Notes: a model not told the origin generated them from the letters alone. DNA of 35,492 nt from DATBHZ01 sp036557185 (GCA_036557185.1 DATBHZ010000088.1:1-35492); one strand, 5' to 3'; counted from the first letter of the stretch, positions 22,863 to 30,713 are shown. Made by a program: numbers and translations.

Positions 22863-24308
22863 TTACGCGGCGTCGACGCCGTCGAGGACCAGCACGACGG
22901 GCTCCTCTCCCCCCGTCGGCGGCGGAAGCGTCACCGTGATGGCACCGCTGCCGTCGGACCACGAGATCGGTGAGCCGTCCCACGCGCTGACCGACGTCCG
23001 CGGAGTCGACCGCACCTCTGCGAGCGTGACGCGCTCGCCGGGTTCCCGCAGGTACGCGAAGACCAGATCGTCACGCGCGGCGTAGCGGACCGGCGTCCCC
23101 TCCGCGGTCCGGTCGCCGGGAGTGACCCATGGCCGCGTCCCCCGGACGAGCGCGGCTCGCGGCGCGAGCCACGCACCGAGCCAGTCCAGCCGCAGGCGCT
23201 GCTCCTCGGGGATCGACGCGTCGCTGCCTCGAGGGCCCACGTTGAGCAGCAGGTTGCCGTTCTTCGCCACGATGTCGACGAAGGACCAGAGCAGCTCGTC
23301 GTGCGCGAGGAAGTCGGACGGGCGCGATTGGGCGTTGTACCCGAAGCTCTTGTCGATGCCGCGTACGCACTCCCAGTGGTCGCGCTGCACATCGGGGAAA
23401 GTCGTGTACTCGGGCGTTCGCACGTCGTAGTACGGCGGCCTCGGCGGGATGATGCCGCGCTCCTGCCGCGCGCCGCGTGCGACGGCTGCGTCGAGCACGC
23501 GTGCCACCGGCGCGAGACGCGTCGCCGAGAGCGCGGGGCTCCACGGCATCCACCGGTCGTTGACGACGCCGTCGGGCACCGCGTCGTAGTAGTGCGCGAA
23601 GAGCGGCCAGAGCTCGCGGCCTGGCGCCGGCCACGCGATGTCGTTCCACAGCACGCTGGGGCGGTACCGCGCGATGAGCTCCCGCACCTGGGCCTCCGCG
23701 TAGGCCGGGTAGTCACCACGCGGGACGGCGGCGAGGAGGCTCGCCATGGAGCCCTGCGGGTGGTCGTCGAACGTCGCGTCGAGACCGCCCGAGTAGTAGA
23801 CGCCGAACCGAAGCCCGGCGCCACGCACCGCCTCCGCCAGCTCTCCCACCACGTCACGCTCGCTCGTCCAGCCCTCGCGGTGGGGGTTGCGCACCTCGCT
23901 CGGCCAGAGGCAGAAGCCGTCGGCGTGCTTCGCGACGAGCACGACGTAGCGAGCGCCGCACCGCGCGAACGTCGTCGCCCATTCGTCCGGGTCCCAGGTC
24001 GCGAGACCGTCCTTCCAGTCGCGCGCGAACTCGGTGTACGGCCGGTCGCCGTAGTGCTCGCGGTGGTAGCGGGCGGCCGGGCTGTCCGGGAAGCGCAACG
24101 AGTTCTCGTACCACTCGGTGTACGGCGACCACGCGAAGGCGTCGCGGCGGCCGCTCGCCAGCAGGTCGGCGATCTCGTCGTCCACCGGAGCGAACGCAGG
24201 CACCGAGGCCGGCGTCCAGTGCACGAAGATGCCGAGCTTCGCATCCGACCACCAGGCCGGGACCCGGTGGGATCGCAGTGCACGCAGGGTGCGATCACGG
24301 AGTCGCAT
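22863..24308 (-). CDS. GH29 alpha-L-fucosidase (no signal peptide)
   Basis: 481 residues. Typical GH29 start WWSDAKLGIFVHWTPASVPAF, then YVVLVAKHADGFCLWPS, and PSVLWNDIAWP with the probable nucleophile Asp223, and KNGNLLLNVGPRGSD. The C-terminal ~90 residues are a beta-sandwich. It hydrolyses alpha-linked L-fucose. Lack of a signal peptide means imported or internal substrates. Its start overlaps the YihY gene by 14 bases, and its TAA stop is unusual for this GC-rich window. No other sugar-catabolism genes or transporters are adjacent. Confidence 0.92.
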   Translation of the reverse strand: MRLRDRTLRALRSHRVPAWWSDAKLGIFVHWTPASVPAFAPVDDEIADLLASGRRDAFAWSPYTEWYENSLRFPDSPAARYHREHYGDRPYTEFARDWKDGLATWDPDEWATTFARCGARYVVLVAKHADGFCLWPSEVRNPHREGWTSERDVVGELAEAVRGAGLRFGVYYSGGLDATFDDHPQGSMASLLAAVPRGDYPAYAEAQVRELIARYRPSVLWNDIAWPAPGRELWPLFAHYYDAVPDGVVNDRWMPWSPALSATRLAPVARVLDAAVARGARQERGIIPPRPPYYDVRTPEYTTFPDVQRDHWECVRGIDKSFGYNAQSRPSDFLAHDELLWSFVDIVAKNGNLLLNVGPRGSDASIPEEQRLRLDWLGAWLAPRAALVRGTRPWVTPGDRTAEGTPVRYAARDDLVFAYLREPGERVTLAEVRSTPRTSVSAWDGSPISWSDGSGAITVTLPPPTGGEEPVVLVLDGVDAA

Positions 24309-25320
24309 CGGTCGGCTCCCCCACGTCCATACCTTTTCCCCCGTCCTCCGCAGATCGTGCGTGATCGTGATACCAGTTCGACGCGTTCAGGACCGCGCCG
24401 GCGGTGAGCACCCGTCCCAGCAGGTAGGCCCAGAAGAGGAGTGCGAGGGCAGTCCCGATCGCGCCATAGGTCTTCGACTTGCTTTCGACCTGATGGGTGA
24501 TCCACAGCACGGTGAAGAGGTGGAGGAGCTGGAAGCCGATCCCGACGAGCAGGGAGCCGGGAAGGAGATCGAGCCATCCGGCCTCCGCCGCTTTCGGGAA
24601 GTAGACCAACGACGCGAGCAACCAGACGACGGTCGGGACCACGACGAACAGCCCGGTCGCGATCGTTCCGAGCAGGAGCGAATCACTCCGGAGGGCCCCG
24701 ACGAGCTGCACCATCACCAGTGTGATGGTCACGATCACGATGAGCCCGAGCGCCGCCACGAGCGAGGTGCGCCGGGCCGCGAGAGGCCTGCCCCACACGA
24801 GCGCGTGAACGATACGCATCGTCTTCAGCGCGGTGCGCGCGGCGATGACGAGCGCGAGCACGCCGATGAGCAGCGAGATGACCTGTGTGTTGAACGAGGT
24901 CTTGGACGACGTCACCATCGCCTGCGCTGCGATGCCGGCCACACCCGACGTCCGCGCCACGCTCCGGGCGCTCTCGTGAGCGGACGTCGCGAAGGCACCG
25001 AGGCCGATCACGAACACGAACACGTAGGGCACGAGGAACAGAAAGATGCGGAACGCAACCGCGCCGGCGAGGATTCCCCCGCCGACGTGCGTGTCGTGTT
25101 CGTAGGAGCCGAACGCGACGTCGATCCACCGGTTCCTGGGACGCGCCGCCTCGAGCCGGTGTTGCGCATCCTCGATCCGCGCCCGTGCCTGGGCGGCCGA
25201 CGCCCTGGTGCGACGGAAATGCTGCGGGTGGCCGGTCTCAGTGGCCCCGGGTGCGGCGGGCGAGCCTTCGTCGCGCGCGTCGCCGACTCCCGGCGTGCTC
25301 TCCGCGCGCTCCCCGCTCAT
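24295..25320 (-). CDS. YihY/BrkB-family membrane protein
   Basis: 341 residues from ATG 25320 (AGGAG/GGGAG upstream). An approximately 75-residue hydrophilic N-terminus is followed by about six transmembrane helices; HVGGGILAGAVAFRIFLFLVP is the family's first-helix pattern, and the late YGAIGTALALLFWAYLLGRV is characteristic. A charged C-tail ends the protein. The family was once called ribonuclease BN by mistake; its real function is unknown. Between this gene and the upstream lipid kinase gene lies copy B of the 41-bp repeat. Confidence 0.9.
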   Translation of the reverse strand: MSGERAESTPGVGDARDEGSPAAPGATETGHPQHFRRTRASAAQARARIEDAQHRLEAARPRNRWIDVAFGSYEHDTHVGGGILAGAVAFRIFLFLVPYVFVFVIGLGAFATSAHESARSVARTSGVAGIAAQAMVTSSKTSFNTQVISLLIGVLALVIAARTALKTMRIVHALVWGRPLAARRTSLVAALGLIVIVTITLVMVQLVGALRSDSLLLGTIATGLFVVVPTVVWLLASLVYFPKAAEAGWLDLLPGSLLVGIGFQLLHLFTVLWITHQVESKSKTYGAIGTALALLFWAYLLGRVLTAGAVLNASNWYHDHARSAEDGGKGMDVGEPTDATP

Positions 25321-25362
25321 GACTCCCGCTCCTGGCCCTTCGGGCCGGGCCGCTCGGGCCAT

Positions 25363-25403
25363 GCTCGCTGCTCACCGGGATACCCGGCTCGCGCACGCTC
25401 GCT
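25363..25403 (+). repeat. 41-bp dispersed hairpin repeat, copy B
   Basis: 37 of 41 bases match copy A (17036-17076) in opposite orientation. The core is a CCGGG/CCCGG hairpin with ATA loop, flanked by GCTCGCT at both ends. It takes up half of the 82-base gap between the lipid kinase and YihY genes and touches the kinase stop codon. Confidence 0.65.
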
Positions 25404-26770
25404 CATGCGGTCCCGCGGGCGCGGTGCCAGAGCGCGCCGATCGTCTGTCGGTCGAACCGCGCGGCCGTCGCTGCCGGGGAGGCGCGCGGTGCGGTGCGCG
25501 CGAGGCGGACCCGGAGGGCCGAGGGCAGCACCGAGAACTTGATCGGGGGCTCGAGGCTCACGAACTCCCCGTCGATGCCCGCCGCGACCGGGCCGTCGGC
25601 ATCCACCTCGAAGCGCGGAGCGGCCCACACGTGGTAGCCGGAGAACCGATGCAGCTGGCCGGCAAGCTGCAGTGCCGTGAGCTGCGCGACGTCCGCGGCC
25701 GTGTCGACGGCGATAGAGGTCAGGCCGAGCGTCCCCGAGTCGAGCCGCTCACGCGTGCCGAAACCCCCCAGGCGCACGAGCTCGTACGGGTTGTTGGACA
25801 CGAGGATCAGCTGGCGCGTCGAGTGTTGCCGCCCGTCCGGGCCGAGGAAGCGGAGCTCGGGTGCGTTGCCGTCGGGTCCGAGCAGATCGGGAAGCGCGTC
25901 CACGGCCGTCTTCACCTTCGCGTCCCGGTACTCGGGCGCCTGGACGACTTCGCCGTACACGCCGAGCGACACGTTGTTCACGAACACCCGGTCGCCGATC
26001 ATCCCGAGGTCCACCGGGCGCTCGACCGCGTCGACGAACGCGTCCAGGGAACCGACAACGTCGTCGCGGTCCACGCCGAGGTCGAGGGCGAAGTGGTTGC
26101 GCGTGCCCGCCGGTATGCACACGAACGGAAGGTGATGCTCGACGGCAACGGTCGCCACGATGGCCTGTGTGCCGTCGCCGCCCGCGGCACCGAGGACGTC
26201 CGCGCCCTCCGCGACGGCGTGCAACGCGCGCTCACGGAACTCGTCGCCGGGGCCCAGCACGATCGGTTCGACACCCCGCCGTCGCGCCTCCTCGACGAGG
26301 TGGAATTGCTCCACCTTGCCGCCGCCCGACCGGGGGTTCATCAGCAACACAGGTCGCTTCCCACGTTCCGCGGCGGGCCACTCGGTGCCGACGGTGCCGC
26401 GGAGCGTGGGCACGTCCGGTGCGAGCGCGTACCGCGCCAGCCACCAACCCGCGATCACGAGCAGCACGACAACGATGAGGTCGATGATCGCCGCACCGTG
26501 CCGCAGCGCCCAGAGGAACGTGATCGCCACCCCCACGAGAGCGAGCACGGCAAGCGCTGCGTAGATCCATCGGCGCAAGGCACGCCGAGTGAGCGCGAGC
26601 CATCCGAGGCCGGCGACCAGAGCGATCCCGACGACGGCGCACACGACCGCGACGACGTTGGCGAGCACGAAAAGCGCGGCCAGGACCGGTGCGAGGAGCA
26701 GTGCTGCAAGCGCGGCCCACGCTGCAGCGCGCCGGGACACGTCCACCGACTTCGGATCGTGTTGGCTCAT
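25403..26770 (-). CDS. Diacylglycerol-kinase-family lipid kinase with N-terminal membrane domain
   Basis: 455 residues from ATG 26770. About four transmembrane helices (15-120) precede the kinase domain, which opens with LLMNPRSGGGK and contains the catalytic GGDGT and CIPAGTRNHFALDLG, all standard for DAGK/YegS-type enzymes. VFVNNVSLGVYGEV and FSVLPSALRVR support the C-terminal sandwich. It should phosphorylate diacylglycerol or a related lipid at the inner face. Fusion to a membrane domain is less usual than soluble YegS or DgkB. It starts 14 bases after the monooxygenase gene, so the two are probably one operon. Confidence 0.9.
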   Translation of the reverse strand: MSQHDPKSVDVSRRAAAWAALAALLLAPVLAALFVLANVVAVVCAVVGIALVAGLGWLALTRRALRRWIYAALAVLALVGVAITFLWALRHGAAIIDLIVVVLLVIAGWWLARYALAPDVPTLRGTVGTEWPAAERGKRPVLLMNPRSGGGKVEQFHLVEEARRRGVEPIVLGPGDEFRERALHAVAEGADVLGAAGGDGTQAIVATVAVEHHLPFVCIPAGTRNHFALDLGVDRDDVVGSLDAFVDAVERPVDLGMIGDRVFVNNVSLGVYGEVVQAPEYRDAKVKTAVDALPDLLGPDGNAPELRFLGPDGRQHSTRQLILVSNNPYELVRLGGFGTRERLDSGTLGLTSIAVDTAADVAQLTALQLAGQLHRFSGYHVWAAPRFEVDADGPVAAGIDGEFVSLEPPIKFSVLPSALRVRLARTAPRASPAATAARFDRQTIGALWHRARGTA

Positions 26771-26784
26771 GGCTGAGGCACGTT

Positions 26785-28248
26785 CTACCGCAGCTCGAAC
26801 GCCTCCGGCTTCGGCGCGCGCATCTCCGAGCGGAAGCGACTGAAGGGCCAAGGCCACGTCGCGGGGATGCCACGGTCATCCAGGTACCAGCTGCGGCAAC
26901 CGGTGACCCATACGGTGTTCTTCGCCGCCTCGGTGCGCTCGGCCTCGAACTCGTCCATCGCTTCGACGGTCGCGGACACCTCGCGGCACGTCCCGTTCCG
27001 GATCGGGTCGATGAGCTGCATGATGTAACCGAACTGCAGCTCCGCCACCTCGATGAGCGAGAAGTTCCCCACGGGGCCGTTCGGGCCGTTGAGCATGAAG
27101 AAGTTGGGGAACTCGGGGATCGAGATCGACAGGTAGGCGTTCGGGCGCTTGGCCCACAGCTGCTCCAGGCTGACGCCGTCGCGCCCCACCACCGACATCG
27201 GCCGCATGAAGGCGTTCGCGAGGAAACCGGTCGCCAGCACGAGGACGTCCAGCTCGTGCAACCTGCCGTCGGCGGTGCGCACCCCGTTCGGCTCGACGCG
27301 CTCGATGTGCTCGGTCACCAGCTCTGCCTGAGGCTGTTGGATCGCGCGATAGAAGTCGGGCGAGATGATCAGCCGCTTGCACGCGGCCTGGTAGTCCGGC
27401 CGCAACTGCTCGCGCAGCTCGGGATCGGTGACGCTCGTCTCGAGGTTCGTGAGGCAGGCGTCCTGGATCATCTTGATCTCCGCCGACTTCGCGTCGATCA
27501 CGGCGTTCGCGAACACGCCGAACAGCTCCGCGAGCTGTGCATGCAGCTCGGTGAGGCTCTCTGGATCGTCCCGGAAGGCCTGACGCTCCTCGGCGCTGTA
27601 CTCCGGGTTCTCCTGCGGCATGATCCACTGCGCGGTGCGCTGGAACAGCGCGAGGTGCGCGACGCGGTCGACGATGCCCGAGGTGATCTGGATCGCGGTC
27701 GACCCGGTGCCGATGACACCGACGCGTGCTCCGTCGAGGGGCACGCTGTGATCCCACCTCGAGCTGTGGAACATCGCGCCTTCGAACGAGTCCAGGCCCT
27801 CGATATCCGGATAGCGGGGGTGGTGCAGCACCCCGCTCGCGGCGATGACCACGTCGACCGTGTCCCGCACACCGTGCGCGGTCTCGAGCTGCCAGCGGCC
27901 GTCCGTGAACTCGCAGCTGGTCACCTCGTCGCCGAAGCGGGCCTTGGCCTCCAGATCGTGCTCGGCGGCGACGCGTTTGAAGTACGCCAGGATCTCGGGA
28001 CCGGGCGAGAACCGGTGGCTCCACTCCGGAGTCGGCGCGAACGAGTACGAGTAGAGGTGCGAGGGAACATCGCAGGCGAGACCGGGGTAGGTGTTCTCAC
28101 GCCAGGTCCCGCCGAAGTCGTCGCCCTTCTCGTAGATCGTGAAATCGGTGCAGCCCGCCTCGGTGAGCTTGATCGCGCTCAGGATGCCCGCCATCCCGGC
28201 TCCGATGATGGCGAACTGCAACCTCCTCGCTCCGTCGCCCTCGCGCAT
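26785..28248 (-). CDS. Flavin monooxygenase, Baeyer-Villiger type
   Basis: 487 residues from ATG 28248 (AGAGGT upstream; GTG 28266 is an alternative). FAD loop GAGMAG (16-21), then GGTWRENTYPGLACDVP as in BVMOs, the BVMO fingerprint F155-x-G-x3-H161-x3-W165-D, and the NADPH loop GTGSTA (180-185). The enzyme inserts oxygen next to ketones to form esters or lactones; the physiological ketone is unknown. Length and all motifs are complete. Encoded upstream of the lipid kinase and 53 bases downstream of the surface operon. Confidence 0.93.
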   Translation of the reverse strand: MREGDGARRLQFAIIGAGMAGILSAIKLTEAGCTDFTIYEKGDDFGGTWRENTYPGLACDVPSHLYSYSFAPTPEWSHRFSPGPEILAYFKRVAAEHDLEAKARFGDEVTSCEFTDGRWQLETAHGVRDTVDVVIAASGVLHHPRYPDIEGLDSFEGAMFHSSRWDHSVPLDGARVGVIGTGSTAIQITSGIVDRVAHLALFQRTAQWIMPQENPEYSAEERQAFRDDPESLTELHAQLAELFGVFANAVIDAKSAEIKMIQDACLTNLETSVTDPELREQLRPDYQAACKRLIISPDFYRAIQQPQAELVTEHIERVEPNGVRTADGRLHELDVLVLATGFLANAFMRPMSVVGRDGVSLEQLWAKRPNAYLSISIPEFPNFFMLNGPNGPVGNFSLIEVAELQFGYIMQLIDPIRNGTCREVSATVEAMDEFEAERTEAAKNTVWVTGCRSWYLDDRGIPATWPWPFSRFRSEMRAPKPEAFELR

Positions 28249-28301
28249 CCCCGGATCACCTCTCACGATCGTCGGGGCTCGACTCTAGGCGGGCGCCCTC
28301 G

Positions 28302-29321
28302 TCACTGCGCCTTCACGACGCAGACAACAGAGGTGTAGCCGGGGGCGGACGCAGTCACCCTCACATTCGGCGCCCTGACCCTCGGCCGGCGCTTGTAGGT
28401 CGTGCTCTGGCTGGTCTGCGAGCTGTTCTGCACCACGAGCCTCGTCGGCACCAGGGTCCCGCTGTTGGGGGCACGTGAGACGGCGATGCGCAGGAAGGGC
28501 ACGGTCTGGAGATTGCCGTACGTGTCCACGGTCGAGACGAAGGTGATGAACGAGCCGCCGATGCCGACGACCGCGCTGCCGCTCGCACACGAGACGTTCG
28601 AGTTGGTGTAGACGAGGCCCGTGGCCGCGGCTGCCTGCACGGTGACCGATGTCGACCCGCTGCGCACGCCGTCCGTCACCTGCAGGGGCACGACCTGCGC
28701 GTCCACGAGCTTCACGACGGCAGTTCCGACACCGGCAGCGAAGGTCACCGTTGCCGGATAGGTCGGCGGTGTCCCGCTCGGGCTGTTTGCAGGGCCGCTG
28801 AACGTCAGCGCGTGCGAACCCGTGTAGCTCGTGTCGGTGGTCACGCCGTTGGTCGTGGCCCGGATGAAGACCGGGAACGAGGTCCCGGCCGTCTGCGTCC
28901 CCGCGACCGCCACAAGGAAGTTGGGCGGCGAGAACGTGGTCGCCGACACCGGCGCCGTCGGAACGGACACCCAGCCGGCACCGAGGTGCGCCTCGACGGT
29001 GTACGTGTAGGTGGTGGCGGCGGCCAGGCCCGTGTCGGGGCACGAGAGCGTTCCCCCCGGCACCGTGCAGACCGTTGCCGCGGTGGGTGCCGTGCGGTGC
29101 ACGACGTATTGCGAGGGCGCCAGCCCGACGGGCGCGCCCCAGGAGATCGTGATGCTCGACGTGCTGGTCGGGGTCGCGGCCGGTGCCGTCGGTCTACCGA
29201 GCGCCTGCGCGCTCACGGCGCCGGCTGAGCCACCCGGGGGCTGCCAAGCTGCGTTCGCCGCCGTCGCCGCCAGAGCGAGGGCGAGGAGCGCGGGCCACAG
29301 CGCGACAAAAGGGCGGTTCAT
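28302..29321 (-). CDS. Secreted FN3/Ig-like surface protein, third gene of the surface operon
   Basis: 339 residues from ATG 29321, overlapping the stop of the preceding gene (ATGA). A Sec signal peptide ends near TAANA. Then comes a fibronectin-III-like domain (about 45-135; SITISWGAP, SQYVVHRT, TTYTYTVEA), a second beta-domain (about 137-230; ATVTFAAGVGTAVVKLVDAQ) with an invasin/Big-like look, and a C-terminal beta-domain containing SCASGSAVVGIGGSF. No C-terminal anchor is visible, so it may be released or held by partners. Very high Ser/Thr/Ala/Val content. Function unknown; adhesion or matrix is inferred from domains and operon. Confidence 0.8.
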   Translation of the reverse strand: MNRPFVALWPALLALALAATAANAAWQPPGGSAGAVSAQALGRPTAPAATPTSTSSITISWGAPVGLAPSQYVVHRTAPTAATVCTVPGGTLSCPDTGLAAATTYTYTVEAHLGAGWVSVPTAPVSATTFSPPNFLVAVAGTQTAGTSFPVFIRATTNGVTTDTSYTGSHALTFSGPANSPSGTPPTYPATVTFAAGVGTAVVKLVDAQVVPLQVTDGVRSGSTSVTVQAAAATGLVYTNSNVSCASGSAVVGIGGSFITFVSTVDTYGNLQTVPFLRIAVSRAPNSGTLVPTRLVVQNSSQTSQSTTYKRRPRVRAPNVRVTASAPGYTSVVCVVKAQ

Positions 29322-29980
29322 GCACCCGGCTCGAAGGCGACGCGCGAGCGCCGCAAGAGCAGTGCACCGAGCAGCACCAGTGCTGCACCCGCGACCGCAA
29401 GGATCTGCGTGAGGGGCCCGGAACCGGTGAACGCCATCGCAGCAGGGTTCGACGCCGTCCCGCTGCTCGAACCACTCGCGGGCGCGGGATCGGCCGAGGC
29501 CATCGCGCGGAACGCCAGCCCGAACGCGACCCCCTGACAGGCGTCGGGCGCGTTCTTCAGCATGGAGATCCGCATGGGGATCATCCCGCTGGACCCCGCT
29601 GCGAGCCGCTGAGCACCTGCGAACGACTGCACGGAGACATTCGCCGACGAGCACGCGGGATCGGGACTCGACACCGCTGCGCTCGCCGAGTTGACCATCA
29701 ACGTCATCCCTTGCGGGTTGTGAACTGTCACCGGCATCATGAGATCAGCGCCGGGATAGAGGCCCTGGAACTGTGCGGTGAGCACGAAACCCGACGGCGG
29801 CGCCGGCTGCGCCGATGCCCGTCCGACCACCGAGAGCACCAGGGTGGATGCCAGGAGGAGCACGCCGACGACGATCAGCGATCGCCCTCGGCGCGTGGTG
29901 TCACGATGGTGTGGATGCGAAATGCCCGCAGTGGGGGACGATGTGCTCGTCCCCCACTGAAGGCTCCCCCAGTTAGGCAT
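29318..29980 (-). CDS. Wall-anchored LYPG-domain surface protein (LAXTG-like sorting signal)
   Basis: 220 residues from ATG 29980, supported by GGAGG nine bases upstream; no other standard start occurs before the signal helix, so the unusual 28-residue N-terminal extension stays. Signal helix about 34-52, likely cleaved after ASA. The domain (about 66-163) has LYPGADL, VHNP, SPDPAC (Cys110) and NAPDACQG (Cys148), each also present in the protein encoded upstream. It ends with MAFTG (182-186), a hydrophobic helix (190-209) and RRSR, the layout of an actinobacterial class-E sortase substrate, with Met in the position usually occupied by Leu. No sortase gene is in the window. A perfect 12-bp hairpin covers codons 8-17. 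Confidence 0.78.
   Translation of the reverse strand: MPNWGSLQWGTSTSSPTAGISHPHHRDTTRRGRSLIVVGVLLLASTLVLSVVGRASAQPAPPSGFVLTAQFQGLYPGADLMMPVTVHNPQGMTLMVNSASAAVSSPDPACSSANVSVQSFAGAQRLAAGSSGMIPMRISMLKNAPDACQGVAFGLAFRAMASADPAPASGSSSGTASNPAAMAFTGSGPLTQILAVAGAALVLLGALLLRRSRVAFEPGA
29930..29958 (-). other. Perfect 12-bp stem-loop inside the start of the anchored surface gene
   Basis: AGTGGGGGACGA (29930-29941) and TCGTCCCCCACT (29947-29958) with a 5-base loop. It lies 22-50 bases into the coding region of the second surface gene. It could slow translation, be a transcription attenuator between gene 1 and gene 2, or be a protein-binding palindrome. Confidence 0.6.
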
Positions 29981-30014
29981 GTGGAACGTCCTCCGCGCCC
30001 CTACTGCCCGTCCG

Positions 30015-30515
30015 CTAGCTGGTTGCGGTGAACGTGACCGGGATGGTGAAGGTCGCGCCCTGGCAACCCGTGTCCGAGGCGTTCGTCATCGACACGCCGG
30101 GCACGGTGAAGGACAGCGAGCCGCTGGCCGGGACGACCTGGCTCGTCGCGGTGGTCGCGTAGCTCACACCGGTGGTGACACAGCCGGCTGCGTGCGCCGG
30201 GTCCGGCACCGCTGCACCGTTGGCGTTCACCGAGGTGATCGTGACCGGGAACGGGTTCGGGTTGTTCGCCGTGACGTACAGGTTGGCCCCCGCGATCCCG
30301 GGGTAGAGCTGGGCGGTCGTCGTCGCAACGCTCGTGGTGAGCGGCTGCGCCGAGGTCGCCGTCGCGGTACCGGAGCCGCCACCGCCGACGGTCCACACAC
30401 CGAACGCCGTGCCGATGCCGGCCGCCGTCAGCAACGTGACACCGAAGATGGCTGCCTTCTTGCCGAACTTCCTCTTCTGATTACGCCTCTGAGCGCGCAC
30501 TGCTACATCCCCCAT
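30015..30515 (-). CDS. Exported LYPG-domain protein, putative major subunit of the surface operon
   Basis: 166 residues. A basic start (RAQRRNQKRKFGKK) leads to a hydrophobic helix (about 20-41) ending GIGTAFGVWTVGGGG, which resembles SipW-type export signals of TasA/camelysin-like proteins. The exported domain (about 65-165) has LYPGIAGANL, NNPNPFPVTIT, PDPAHAAGC (Cys112) and NASDTGCQG (Cys151), parallel to the next gene's protein. There is no C-terminal anchor. GGAGG stands ten bases before ATG 30515. First gene of the operon; the gap to the next is 34 bases. The TasA-like comparison is based on signal and fold pattern only. Confidence 0.78.
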   Translation of the reverse strand: MGDVAVRAQRRNQKRKFGKKAAIFGVTLLTAAGIGTAFGVWTVGGGGSGTATATSAQPLTTSVATTTAQLYPGIAGANLYVTANNPNPFPVTITSVNANGAAVPDPAHAAGCVTTGVSYATTATSQVVPASGSLSFTVPGVSMTNASDTGCQGATFTIPVTFTATS

Positions 30516-30534
30516 GTGGTACTCGCCTCCGGGT

Positions 30535-30553
30535 CGCTCGCCCTACGCGAGCG
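30535..30553 (-). promoter_or_regulatory. Leader hairpin next to the ribosome site of the surface operon
   Basis: CGCTCGC (30535-30541) pairs with GCGAGCG (30547-30553). GCGGG-AAA-CCCGC (30551-30563) can form an alternative, mutually exclusive hairpin. On the transcript these lie immediately before the GGAGG of gene 1. Confidence 0.4.
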
Positions 30554-30566
30554 GGAAACCCGCCGG

Positions 30567-30596
30567 CTCGTTCGCCGAAAAAGAGCAACGAACGAG
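30567..30596 (-). promoter_or_regulatory. Leader stem with 14-base loop
   Basis: CTCGTTCG (30567-30574) pairs with CGAACGAG (30589-30596). The loop contains an A5 run, read as U5 on the operon transcript. Confidence 0.4.
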
Positions 30597-30630
30597 AGCA
30601 GCAATCGTCCTGGTGTCCACCCCACTTGAG

Positions 30631-30660
30631 GATGATTCTGGGCGAAGCTCCCCAATCATC
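30631..30660. promoter_or_regulatory. Inverted repeat in the divergent promoter region
   Basis: GATGATT (30631-30637) and AATCATC (30654-30660), with inner GGG/CCC pairing. CCCC runs at 30620-30623 and 30650-30653 are 30 bases apart, about three helical turns. It may be an operator for the surface operon or for the divergent AhpD-like gene. The rest of this 198-base gap shows nothing further. Confidence 0.4.
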
Positions 30661-30713
30661 GGGGCCGATCGCACTGGAAGCGCGGGTCAGCAATGCGCGC
30701 GTAGCCTGGCCGC

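Noticed and set aside
29920..29980. A later start for the anchored surface protein, leaving the 12-bp hairpin intergenic
   Set aside because: No ATG, GTG or TTG occurs in frame before the signal helix, and ATG 29980 has a good GGAGG.
30516..30713. c-di-GMP (GEMM) riboswitch before the surface operon
   Set aside because: The conserved GACGCAAAGCC-type core and tetraloop receptor are not found on the operon strand.
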